From NCBI GenBank assembly GCA_016785225.1, contig JAFBJZ010000856.1, positions 919,501-983,500 of the forward strand: a DNA stretch of 64,000 bases, written 5' to 3'. The DNA comes from Psettodes erumei (taxonomy: Eukaryota > Chordata > Actinopteri > Pleuronectiformes > Psettodidae). A program made the translations under genes and the position numbers. Below the pieces are notes generated by a model, which worked only from the letters and a program-made list of their open reading frames with translations, was not told the DNA's origin and made no database searches. Below, in pieces: positions 23,423 to 34,200 of the stretch (positions within the stretch are counted from its first letter, which is position 1; every line of letters begins with the position of its first letter).

Positions 23423-24932
23423 AAACATTCTTTCCTACTCCAAGGCTTTATCGAAATGCCATCTCCTGTTTTCTGCTGTTCAGCTGTTAGACAGCATTGC
23501 ATGACAGATACAACTGCTTGTGAAAACCAGCTGACAGAGTGCTCCCAAAGGCTTTTGATGTATTCTAGAGGGAAAAAAATGGGCGCAGCAGAGGTTTAGA
23601 TCATCAAATATTTTTAAAAATGATGTGTAGCTCTGATTTACATTTCCTCAGTTTTATCATAAAGGAGAAAGCAAAAGAACAAGATAAAAAAAAATGATAT
23701 GGCTAAAGCTATTTTGGGACACAGTTGCCAATTCAGTTTGTGAGAAACTGTTAGACTGTGAAAATGTATTGTAAAGGATCACAACCAGATGTGGGAGAAG
23801 TCCTCCCATACTTCACTTTAGTAAAGTTGAAATACAGCAGTTTACTGTTACATGGTCTAATCTTACTTCTTAAAAATACATGGCAACTAAACAATACATA
23901 CAGCTTACAAAATAATATATGCAAAAAAACATATATATAAGTGGCGCAATAAAATGTGACATGTATTGGGGAAAATGTTGACATATTGAAATGAAAATAT
24001 ATTAAGGTATGAAATAAACTTAAAGAAAACGTATTCAATAAATAAAATTGCATGAGTTTTAATCATCTTTAATTTTCTTTCAAAATGTAATTGTTTATAT
24101 ATTTGTTCACGTGATTTTTTTTATGTCATAGTGTTATATTTATTTATCTAATACTAAAACAATTTGGGGCCCCGAAGAGGGAATGTAACTTGCAGGACTC
24201 AAATGAGGCAGCCGGTTCTAACACATTCGGCAAAATCATCTAACCAAGATAAACAAAATGCTAATAAAATACTAAAATCAAGTATCAGTATCGCAGCACT
24301 ATCCGGTGGTTGGTCCGACTCTCGCGAGAAGTGAGCTGACTGGCGCCAGGTCCATGTGAACGCTTCCATGAGTGCCGGGGACTGAACCCAGGTCGGTCTT
24401 CTTGTCCCGCTCCCTCGGCGGTTACAGCAAAGCTCGCAACTCGTAACTGCAGCTCGACCAGCCGAATGCAGCCGTCCTCGCCAGTCTGAAGAATGAATCA
24501 TGGGACAGCGTTACTGTGGAAACGACGGTAACTTCTTTTGTTAACCTAGCATGTTAAATACATTAAGCCAAACAAAGCAAGTGGGTAGCGAGCCGAGGGT
24601 ATTTTTTCCAGTCCGGCCATGGTAGCTAGATTTGTTGTAAAATATCTCTTGTCTTATCATTGTTAGCGCCCGTTCAGCCAGCTGCATGAAAATGGTTTAA
24701 CGGTACGTGATGCTAACGTCTCATCGAGGTGCTCTTTTATGATGCAACACGAGAGCCAGATTTAGCTACAACAGTTAGCCGGCCGGTCGGTTTATGACTT
24801 AATGATTATGACAATCATTGAGTCAAACAGCTTAATGAATACCACTGGTTGACGGGTACAGTCATTGTCTGCAGGTGAAAAGCGCGTCTGTTGACCGTGC
24901 ATGCAAGATTGAAGCACAGCTAGCTAAACCCC
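23423..24932. other. gng5-fuz spacer with fuz leader
   Basis: The left 0.9 kb is AT-rich with no recognisable gene. From about 24.3 kb base composition rises and a CGCG promoter element appears. An inferred fuz leader exon ends at 24527 (ACGACG|GTAACT) and the next exon starts at 24875 after GTCTGCAG. The leader contains an 11-codon uORF beginning at 24493 that would be closed across this junction. Confidence 0.5.
24320..24329. promoter_or_regulatory. Palindromic CGCG promoter element of fuz
   Basis: The sequence is a perfect TCTCGCGAGA palindrome. This element is known from TATA-less housekeeping promoters and is bound by BANP. It lies about 200 nt before the inferred fuz leader donor and no TATA box is seen nearby. 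Confidence 0.7.
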
Positions 24933-26240
24933 ATGATGATGCTCCAGGAGGGGTCAACGCAGCTCATCTGCCTCACAGCCAGCAGCGGGGTTCCCCTTTT
25001 CACAAGGGGCACTTCCAAACAGCTGCCATTCTCTGTCATCGGCTCCCTGAATGGTGTTCACATGTTTGGAGGCGGTCAGGGAGTGGCGTTGTCTTGCTGT
25101 GAGACGGATGGCGGGGGGAAGGTGGTTTGGAGGGTCTTCCAGGACAGCGTGATGCTCATCGCTGTGTGTGGAGGTGGACAAGGTCGTGCGGGTGGCAGCA
25201 GAGATGAGCGTGTTCGTTTAGAACGCCTCCTGGAGAACGTGTGGAACTGCATGGTGCTGGTGCTGGGGCAGGATGAGCTGGCCAACATGAGGAATGTCGA
25301 GAGGCTGAAGAGAGACTTGCGGTCCTGCTTCAGCCTCATTGATCAGCTGTTGGACGACAGGCAAGAAGGCATCCTGGGTAACCTGACACACTGCGCTGAT
25401 TCACTATTGCCTCCAAACCCTGCTCTCCTTCAAGAGGCCGTGGACGGCTTTGCTCAGGCCGCAGGCAGCGAATTTGGCTGCCTTATTGTCCACGGGCGAA
25501 TAGCTGCCGCAACTCAGAAATGGTGGCGCCTCGCACCGCAGGAAGTGGTGCTGCTTGCTGCTTTGATGCGGTCCCTCTCTGCCTCTGGATCATCTTCTTG
25601 CGATTACCCAGTTTTCCTTCCTCATGGCAGCCCCACGGTGGCCCATCGCCTGCTCCGCTTCCAGCTGCTCCCCGGCGCCGATGTGTGTGTGCTGTGCGGT
25701 CCCACCCCCTCCCTGCACAGTGCCGAGAGAGGGTTGGTGGGCTGCTTCTGGTCACCCCTGGTGGAGACCCTGAGAGACTGCCTGGCCGTTGGAGAGCGCT
25801 GCTTACCGGCATCTGTATCCCTTCGCCCTGATGTGCTGGCACTTCTTCTCATTAACCGTGAAACTCGTCGGTCAGTCTCCTGTGTGAGGACCCCCACTAG
25901 TCATCTGCCTGGTCACCCTCCTTTACCCTCCAAGGCCCGCTGCTGGGAGCTGCTGAAGCTGTTCTACATCTTCAGCACCACACGCTATTTCAGCCAGGAG
26001 GAGACGATGTGTGTCTCCCCAGAGGAGAGGGCTCAGAGGAGCAACACTGAAGACTTTGCCCTCGGATTCTCCCACCAGCCGCTACAGTGCTACTTAGTCA
26101 CAGAGGAGTGCAAAAGCTTTGGACTTCAGACAGCGCAGCACCAGCTCTTCTTGCTTGTCCCACCATCAGTCCCCACCTTTGCACTGCGCACGGTGGCCAC
26201 ACAGACTCTCGCAGATATAGTTGCAGCCACTGGGTTTTAA
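24933..26240 (+). CDS. fuz: Fuzzy planar cell polarity protein, uninterrupted coding exon
   Basis: Fuz is a CPLANE-complex protein with longin-like domains. With Inturned it acts on Rab23, recruits intraflagellar transport proteins to basal bodies, and is needed for ciliogenesis and Hedgehog signalling. The frame encodes 435 aa (human 418). Diagnostic segments are the N-terminal ICLTASSGVPLF, the near-identical QLPFSVIGSLNGVHMFG, the block MRNVERLKRDLRSCFSLID, the middle DYPVFLPHGSPTVAHRLL, and the C-terminal LRTVATQTLADIV. Three in-frame ATGs lie in a row at 24933, 24936 and 24939; the first is given. The whole protein lies in one frame with no intron, whereas mammalian FUZ is divided into about eleven exons. 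The frame is intact, so it looks functional rather than a dead retrocopy. Confidence 0.95.
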   Translation: MMMLQEGSTQLICLTASSGVPLFTRGTSKQLPFSVIGSLNGVHMFGGGQGVALSCCETDGGGKVVWRVFQDSVMLIAVCGGGQGRAGGSRDERVRLERLLENVWNCMVLVLGQDELANMRNVERLKRDLRSCFSLIDQLLDDRQEGILGNLTHCADSLLPPNPALLQEAVDGFAQAAGSEFGCLIVHGRIAAATQKWWRLAPQEVVLLAALMRSLSASGSSSCDYPVFLPHGSPTVAHRLLRFQLLPGADVCVLCGPTPSLHSAERGLVGCFWSPLVETLRDCLAVGERCLPASVSLRPDVLALLLINRETRRSVSCVRTPTSHLPGHPPLPSKARCWELLKLFYIFSTTRYFSQEETMCVSPEERAQRSNTEDFALGFSHQPLQCYLVTEECKSFGLQTAQHQLFLLVPPSVPTFALRTVATQTLADIVAATGF

Positions 26241-27017
26241 CTGAACAGTTTACTCTGCCATAACATCTCAGTTTTGCGTATACCTACCCATTATTTGACC
26301 TAATAATAGATCACTAAAAAGGTGACCAGATATTCACCTGTAATGCCAATTCACTGTTGATATTTATTCTTGTCCTTGTACATCTTTACTGATGACTGCA
26401 AACACATGAAATGACATGTTGACTAACAGATCTACAGTTCAGTTAACTGACCACTTGTCAGAGAGGATCAGTAGAAAAGAAAAACACTGTTGATCTAATT
26501 TTCACTAAACTGCTGCTGCTTATTTAATGCCAACAAAAGTATGAAAAGAGTTGAAAGAGCCATACCAATGTGAACGCCTCTTAGCTTTGTTTTGCATTTA
26601 AATGGTAGGTTACTGTTTCACAATTGTGTCTAACTTCACTGGCATCAGGGCTGTTTCTGCAATGGCAATGAAAACTGGGCAGATCTCCGTTCAAATTCTG
26701 CTGGCAAAACGAAATACCAAAATTAGCACTCGGATTATATTGTATCTCAAAATGTATCATGTGAAAAGGTTACACTGGGATAAATAAGTGCCTGCTCTTT
26801 GTTGCTTTGACATTTTCAAGCATTTGGCTGCAAAGAAAAAGGAAGATGAAATTATTTATTTGATTGCTCCAGTTTGGATCCTAAATATACTTATGTTCTA
26901 TGGATCTTTGTATCACTGAGTGGTTTATTCACATTTTTCCCACCGCTGATAATGTTTGTGCTCTGTTGGTTGGCCGTTTTATTGCAAAACTCATGTGTGC
27001 AGCTGCAAATAAGAGTA

Positions 27018-27023
27018 AATAAA
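27018..27023 (+). other. Candidate poly(A) signal of fuz
   Basis: AATAAA on the plus strand about 780 nt past the fuz stop. Usage is uncertain. Confidence 0.4.
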
Positions 27024-28248
27024 CCACTTACCCAAAAAAATGAAGCAAATGAAGGTTTTGATATTAATATTCAAAGGGATAGTGAAATATATATCTAAAA
27101 TATGTGGCAGGAATTCTGTTCTATAATTTATACATAAATATGCAAAAAAAAAACACCCAACAACCCATCACATCCTTACTGAATGAATGCTCCTGGTCAT
27201 GATAACTGCTGTGTTTTTGTCTTGTGTCTGTCTGCCCTGGCAATTTCAAGTACCCTGTCACTCTCTCACTTTTCAGTGTGAAGGCAGAGTTTCACTGAGA
27301 GTCACACTGCGGATCAGTGACATCCCAGTAAGTAGCGCCTAATCCCAGTTCTCATCAGATGCTCTGCTCTCCGTGCTCCTTGTGCCTGCACAACCTGAGA
27401 GATGTGACAGTCGAACCAGTGCCAGTGGGCCTGGCCCTGTTCCTTCAGTATAATCCCATTGAGTAATGTAAACCTGTGGGAAAGTTCCACCACTAGATTC
27501 ATTGTTCTCCATTGAAGCCACCAAGTTCAGATTTTTAGACGTTTGGGATTACAGTGATATATATTTATAATATGGAATTATTCTGATGGGGTTAACCAAG
27601 GACCTTGGGGGAAGTTTAAGTTCACTCCACATAGGAGGAGCGTTCATAACCGTTTTGTTTGCAAAGTATCCTTAAGTCTCCTCCCAAACCGCATGGAGCA
27701 CTCAGGATTTTTCTTTTAAAAGGGGCAAAAAAAAGTGAGGCCTGGTTCAGTGCGTTCGGGACGAAGTCGGACGCAGCAGCGTGTCCGCTGGTCGCATTCT
27801 GTCCGAGTGTGGGCTCAGTAACCGGAGAACCGACCCTGACTGACAGCCTCACGGTGCGTGGAGCCGACGGAGGAGATGCGGGGGTGGGATAACGGTGGAC
27901 GTGAAGCCACGCAAAGGGGAGGGATACGCTCGCTGGTGGCGGCGTTGCCATGTGTGCAGGCGACGTACCCCCCCATTTTTTTTTTCCAGAGCGAAGACGC
28001 TCGGGCGGCGTGTGCGGATGTAGACCGGGTCCTCAGATAGAGTTCTCGTCGATTAGCCCATTAGCGCTATCAGCTGAGCAGAGCTCAAAGGTCCGAGCGC
28101 TCGCTCAGTTTTAGGAGCGGCGGCTGCAGTTTGCACAACTTTTTGGATTTCACTCCTCGCGAGTGAAGCAACCGGCTTTCGGTGCACATCGCGGTCGCGC
28201 CACTGTCGCCTTTATAATTGCCCAACCTGTAGAGCGAATTCGCGCAAT
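27024..28248. other. fuz-gpt2l spacer and gpt2l promoter region
   Basis: The left part is AT-rich and featureless. From about 27.75 kb the DNA becomes GC- and CpG-rich up to the gpt2l start codon, as expected for a promoter with a long leader. No canonical TATA box is clear; CTTTTAAAAGG near 27712 is a weak match. Confidence 0.45.
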
Positions 28249-31200
28249 ATGTCAGCCGCACGGATGCAGCTGCTGTCGTCCAGAGAAGTCGTCCGACTTT
28301 TTAGCCGGGGGGGAAACGAGTTGGTGGCCGGCGGCGGCGGCGGCGGTGGAGCGCGGCGGCCCGGCGGCGGTGCCAGGGTGCGCTCACTCACCTCTCCCAC
28401 TCTGTCCCCCTCCTCTCCCGCCAGGGCCCTATCGAGTCTGAGCGCGACGCGGCGTGGACTCCCCAAAGAGAAAATGTCCGAAAATGGAGTGGTGTCCCGG
28501 GCTAAGGTGTTGACCATCGACACCATGAACCCCACGGTGAAGAAGGTGGAGTACGCCGTGCGGGGGCCCATCGTGCAGCGGGCCGTGGAGCTGGAGAGGG
28601 AGCTGTCAGAGGTTTGTACACGTCCCGTCTCTACTGCGCCGACACCACCTGAGTGTAGTCTATCTGTAGTGGGCCAACACATGCCCAGCTGCCCAGCATG
28701 TTGGACATGACAAGACAAATGACTGAAGTTCTCCAAGAGCAGTTTTATTGTATGTGAATCAGAAGACGGGGAAATTGATGTTTAAGTCATCCTCCTCTTG
28801 CCACAATGAGCAGTTTTGAATCCTTTTGTACCTTAAATGGAAATTGGTCTTTTGGGGTTGTTGTTTTTTACACAAAATATGAATCCAGTCTGTTTGTCAG
28901 TCTGAATTGCATATGAGCAAGTTCCCTTTACGAGCTGTGTTGTCAGCACCAGCACCACCTAAACATTCACATTAATAGAAAAGTATTTTTGTTTATGTGT
29001 TACTGCTTGCTGGGTCGCATGAACACACTCATATCAAAGTCCATCAGTTAGTCAGTCATTTCCTGATGAGGGTGATCATGTTAGACATTGTGTAGGTTAT
29101 AATATAATCCTGTACATGTACTCTACCCACAAATGTCACCATGTCTTCTAATCTCTAATCCCTGTTTCTTTTAGTCATACTTTTTCATCATCCTGTTTTT
29201 TTAAATCATGCTTGTTTATGGAGAGACCTAAGAGAGAGGTGAAAGTCCATAGTCTAAACTATGTGACTGTGTTTTTTCTGTCCACTCTACTATCTGTGTT
29301 TGTGTCAGTCAACCTCCAACGATTTCAGATGTCCAAACGGTCCAACTCAGCTCCTCTGTCCACTATTCTATTATTTTTTACTTGAATACAGAAAAGAATA
29401 AGTGTAGTTTCAAATTGTTTGAAGAAATGATTTTCTATTTTGCTCTCATCTCGTGTCCAGCATTTAAGTCATGAGAGATGGTCATTTTGTTAAATATCCA
29501 AGACATTATAGGTATTTTCCTCAAGTTATTGACACTGTAAATCACTGTAGATCATTTGAGCATTCCTGTTTTTTAAACACTGTCCAATCCCTTCCTCTGG
29601 TGCTGTCTGTGGTGATGTGGCAACCAGCTGTTAGTGTACCAAGTGCACTCTTGTGTGAAAAACTGTCTTCTGTTGAGTGCTTTGCTCAGGAAGGGATGAG
29701 CACGCGAACAGGCCCTCGCCCAGGTGAAAGGCGCAGTGGCGTGGGCCTGCATGGGCTGTAAAGACAGTTGTGACCTTTTTTAACCAGATGGTTCAATAGC
29801 GCCAAAGATTTTATGTTCTGTTTGTTCTCCACAGTGCTTATTTGAAGCTGCGCCCCCTCCCTCCGTAGGACGTTTATTTTCTCCTCAACTGTGTAAGGGG
29901 TTGATGGGGCGTTATCGAGTTGATATTTGGATGTTCAGAGAGCAGAAGAAACTGCAGCTGGATTCAACTGGTTAAAAGCCAAGATATTCAGGGAGGGGAG
30001 CAGATATTTAACATACTTCTTAGAACCACTAATAACTTTTTTTTTTTAAAAAAAATTCATCACATATCCCTCAAAGACAAGAGAAGCACTGAAATTTCTT
30101 TGTTCGTTAATTGTACATTTTTCAACAGTGCAGTGCCAAGCCAGGAGGCAAAAATGCACTGCAAGTAATCAGCTTAAGTCCTCTCAGCGTACAAAGAGTC
30201 TCAAAAGTACAGAAAAGACTCACTGTTGTTTCGTCGAAACACATTCCCCTTTATTTTACTGGCGCCATCTTTTCCAAATTGCAGTGTTAGGTTACTTTGG
30301 GAAACTGGTCAGAGTGGTATTCTCTATTTTGTCTGGGAATTAAACACACACACATTCTCTGTGATCCCCCTCTCTGCCTGTCTGCTTTCCTCCTCTCCTT
30401 GTTTGCAGAGAACTTTGCTCTGCATTTACAGTTCCAGTGTTGGCATTGCTCTTGTTTTTCCTCCCCATGATATTAAAGAGCTTTTCCTAACAGGGAGCAA
30501 TAACAGACTGACTTCAAGCCAACTGAGGGTACCAGTTAACAAGGGCACAGATAAAAAGCTTCATGGGCGGTTGTTACAATATGGTCTTTGTTTTGTCCTA
30601 ATGGGCAGTTTAGCTGATAGTGAAATGGGACATGCTGTGAGGACAGACCATTGATACACAAGGCCATCGCTTGGCAAATTATTTCCATGTATTCTGCCAG
30701 AATGAAATGCAGTAAGCAGACCACTAAAATGTTTTCAGTTGTAGAAGCCATGCGAGTTTGCATTTCAAATAAGATTGGACTGGATATTTGGGCACATTAG
30801 GTATTGACTGGCTGAGAGCTAGTACGAGCTTGAATGACACCAACAGTGCCTGTTTCAATGTTTTGTTGTAGTTCCCTGGGAGCAAAAAGAAATACTGCCT
30901 TAGCTTCAACATCAAGAGTACTGTTTAACCTTCTGCCACAACTTCAGCTTTGTGTGCTGGGCTGTTTTTTTTTATCAGTGATGGAGGACAAAAAAGTGCA
31001 GGCTTTTCTTGTCGGTTCTCAGGACCAGAGGTCAGGTCATTTCTAAAAGATTCCCACCGTGAATGGGCGGTTCTTTTAACCTAGGGGTGTTATTCTCCCT
31101 GTGTATTGTTATTGGTCCAGACCGAGAGACGCCTCTTACGTGTGACCAATGGGAGAGCCAGAGACTCAAGTTTCCCGAATCTGGACTGGATTGGTCAAAT

Positions 31201-34200
31201 CAAACCAGCAGGCTGCTTTGATTTCCACAGGGTGTGAGCGTGCGGTTCCGCTTGTGGGTTCTCCACAGTGTCGCCCTGTTCCAAACATCTGGCATTAACA
31301 GCATGTGTTTGTGTGTCTGCCTGCATTGCTGTTTGTCCTCTGTCAGTGGTCTCAGCTGCTAAAGCTATTGGCTTTCTGAAATGTTTTTTTATTGGCCTGG
31401 AAGGCAGTTAATATGACACCCTGATTTTGGTAATACATTCTCCTAATTATTTTTGACATTTAGGTCACCGCTGCTCTGCTATCATGTGTCCTGTTCTCTC
31501 ATGGCCTGCACTAACAGGTTAAAGGCCTCTGTGTATATGTGTCACAAGGTTAATGGCATCGGTTTGATAAGCTGGTTTGTTCAGGTTGAAAAATTGTTCT
31601 CATGTTTGCACACACTTTCTCCTTCAAGGTTGTTGAAAATACACTAAGTTGTTCTTTTTTTCTGTCCCTGGTACAGTGTAACCTTGTAAGCTCAGAACTG
31701 TAAACCCAGTTCACCGTGTAGAACACATTTGCATAACATTTCTTAAATTGTCAAAAATTCATTGCATTTCACTGTGGCATCAGAGTGCATGAGAAGAATA
31801 AAAGCAGTATAGCATAGATTTGTTTTGTTTAGTGAAGGTGAAACTTGCTTTCCTGAGAAAATCTTTAGAAAATTAAAGGAACTCTGTCGGGAGTCTGCAT
31901 TTCAGAAAAAATCTGTTGCATCACTTGTGAACTTGTGCCAAATCTTAGCCCAGGATAACAGGATAACATTTGGGACGAGATACCCAAACAACCATGAAAC
32001 TTTTTCCCACCACTTCATAATACACTCCACTTGCAGGAAGAGAACTGGTTGAGTACAGCCAATGCATTTCAGGCCTGCAAGTGGTTATGAGTAAACCGCT
32101 GACACAGTGTGTGCTCTGCAGCTGCTGGGCTCTCAGCCTCTTTTGGCTTTAAATGTTTATGGAAAATATTATGTGCGTTTTTAAAGCAGCGTGTAGGCGC
32201 AGGGTCAAGGTTGTTTAGGTGCTGGGGGTGGGGGGGCAGTTTAAGGCAGTTGTACTGATGGGCAGTAAAAATTCAGAAAAGGTAATGACATTACTGCTTG
32301 TACACAAAGTGAATAAATGCTTCCACTTTCCATTCTTCGGGCGCATAATTGTCAGTGTATGCTGTGCTTTTACTCGGCAGGGAATGAAGAAGCCATTTGC
32401 TGAGGTCATCAAGGCCAACATTGGTGACGCACATGCCATGGGACAGCAGCCAATCACGTTCTTCCGACAGGTCTGTTCCTAAGCCCTCCCCCCCAACCTG
32501 TCATCCAGATATAGCTCTTCCGCTCTGACTTCTGAATGTCTTAGAGAGAGGAATTTCTCCCCTCCTCGGTTGTCAATCAGTTTTTGATGTCTCGTGCAGC
32601 AGTGTGTGCTTGATTTCGCATGACATCCCTTACGCCCGCAGTGATCACCGCTCCCTTTGTTTCAAGGTCTTGGCACTGTGCTCCTACCCTGAACTGTTGA
32701 ATGACAGCACATTCCCAGATGATGCTAAAAGTAGAGCACACCGCATTCTGCAGTCCTGTGGAGGGAACAGTATGGGTGTGTATGAGTTTAATGCTTTATA
32801 TACGGAAACGCAACATGCTTATTACCACCCTGGCTGCCTTATCACCACCTTTTAGTCCCTTCGTATGCTCAGTAATGTGTGTAATTATGCTTTCTGGTGA
32901 TGCTTTGTTATGTTAAGGCTTTGACTTGTCAGAGCAACCTCCATTGTCTCCGTGTGAATCTCCCTCAGGCTCCTACAGTGCCAGTCAGGGCATAGACTCA
33001 GTGCGTCAGGATGTGGCCCGCTACATCGAGCGGAGGGATGGTGGCGTGCCCTGCGACCCCGACGACATTTACCTCACCACAGGGGCCAGCGACGGCATTG
33101 TGGTACAAAACACCTCCCTCTCTGACTTTCTGTCTCTGCTGTGCTGTTGTCAAGCATGTTGTACGTATGTATGTTTGTTTTCCCCCAGCAAAACTAGGAG
33201 TTAATGTGGCTCCCTTGTAGTAAAGAAGGACGAGACCACGGAATACACGTACATACAAAAATTGCTCAAATTAGATACTAATTATCCTGTGTTATAACTT
33301 GTGACCCTGTGTGTCTTTTGTGTCCTTTAAAAAGCAAAGTCGAAGTTTCAGTGTGCGAGAGGTGCAGTTGTTTTCCATGTTTTTTGAATTAAGATTTGTT
33401 TTTATGGAAAGTGGCATGGAATGCAAAGCTGCTTTATAATTCTAAAATACAATCACAGTAAAATGGCTGAGTTTACGTGCACTCAGTCGTCAGTTTGTTA
33501 GTTAGTTTTGTTATGTTTCTATTACTTTGGCCATCATATTTAGAACAGGAGCACCTCTCTGTGTAATGCAGTGCAGGGCAGCAGCATATCCCCTGTCTTG
33601 ACTGCCCTGTCCTGTTCTCTCAGACCATGCTGAAGCTGCTGGTGTGCGGCGAAGGCGTGACCAGAACCGGCGTCATGATCTCCATACCTCAGTATCCCCT
33701 GTACTCGGCTGCCCTGGCTGAACTAGGCGCCGAGCAGATCAACTATTACCTTAATGAGGAAAACTGCTGGAGCCTGGACATCGACGAGCTGCAGCGCGCC
33801 CTGGACGAAGCTCGCGAATACTGCAACCCCAGAGCCCTGTGCATCATCAACCCTGGAAACCCCACTGGTAAACATCTCTCTTTGTGTGATTATGGTGTCT
33901 TTCTTCAAGGTCACTTATTGAAGATTAAGTCTCTGCATCCGAGATGTACGGTCTTTTCATTTCACGTGCAACTCAAAGAGGAGCCAGCAGATGGCAGCAA
34001 AGAGACACATAGCAACTGCCCCTTTAATCACCATTTCAAATCTTTCCCCATCATGAGCCTCCCATTCTTTCACAGGTCAGGTTCAGAGCAGACAGTGCAT
34101 TGAAGATGTCATTCGATTTGCAGCAAAGGAGCGTCTCTTCCTCATGGCTGATGAGGTACCTGTCTCTGCCTCTCCTTTGTCTGCCTGCTTTATTGTCCAC

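Noticed and set aside
28376..28424. A short intron in gpt2l exon 1 (GGTGCGCTC to CCCGCCAG)
   Set aside because: It would be only 47 nt, below the practical minimum for fish introns, and the frame is open without splicing.
28212..28736. 174-codon minus-strand open frame over gpt2l exon 1
   Set aside because: GC-rich antisense shadow of the presequence and first conserved exon; no known protein.
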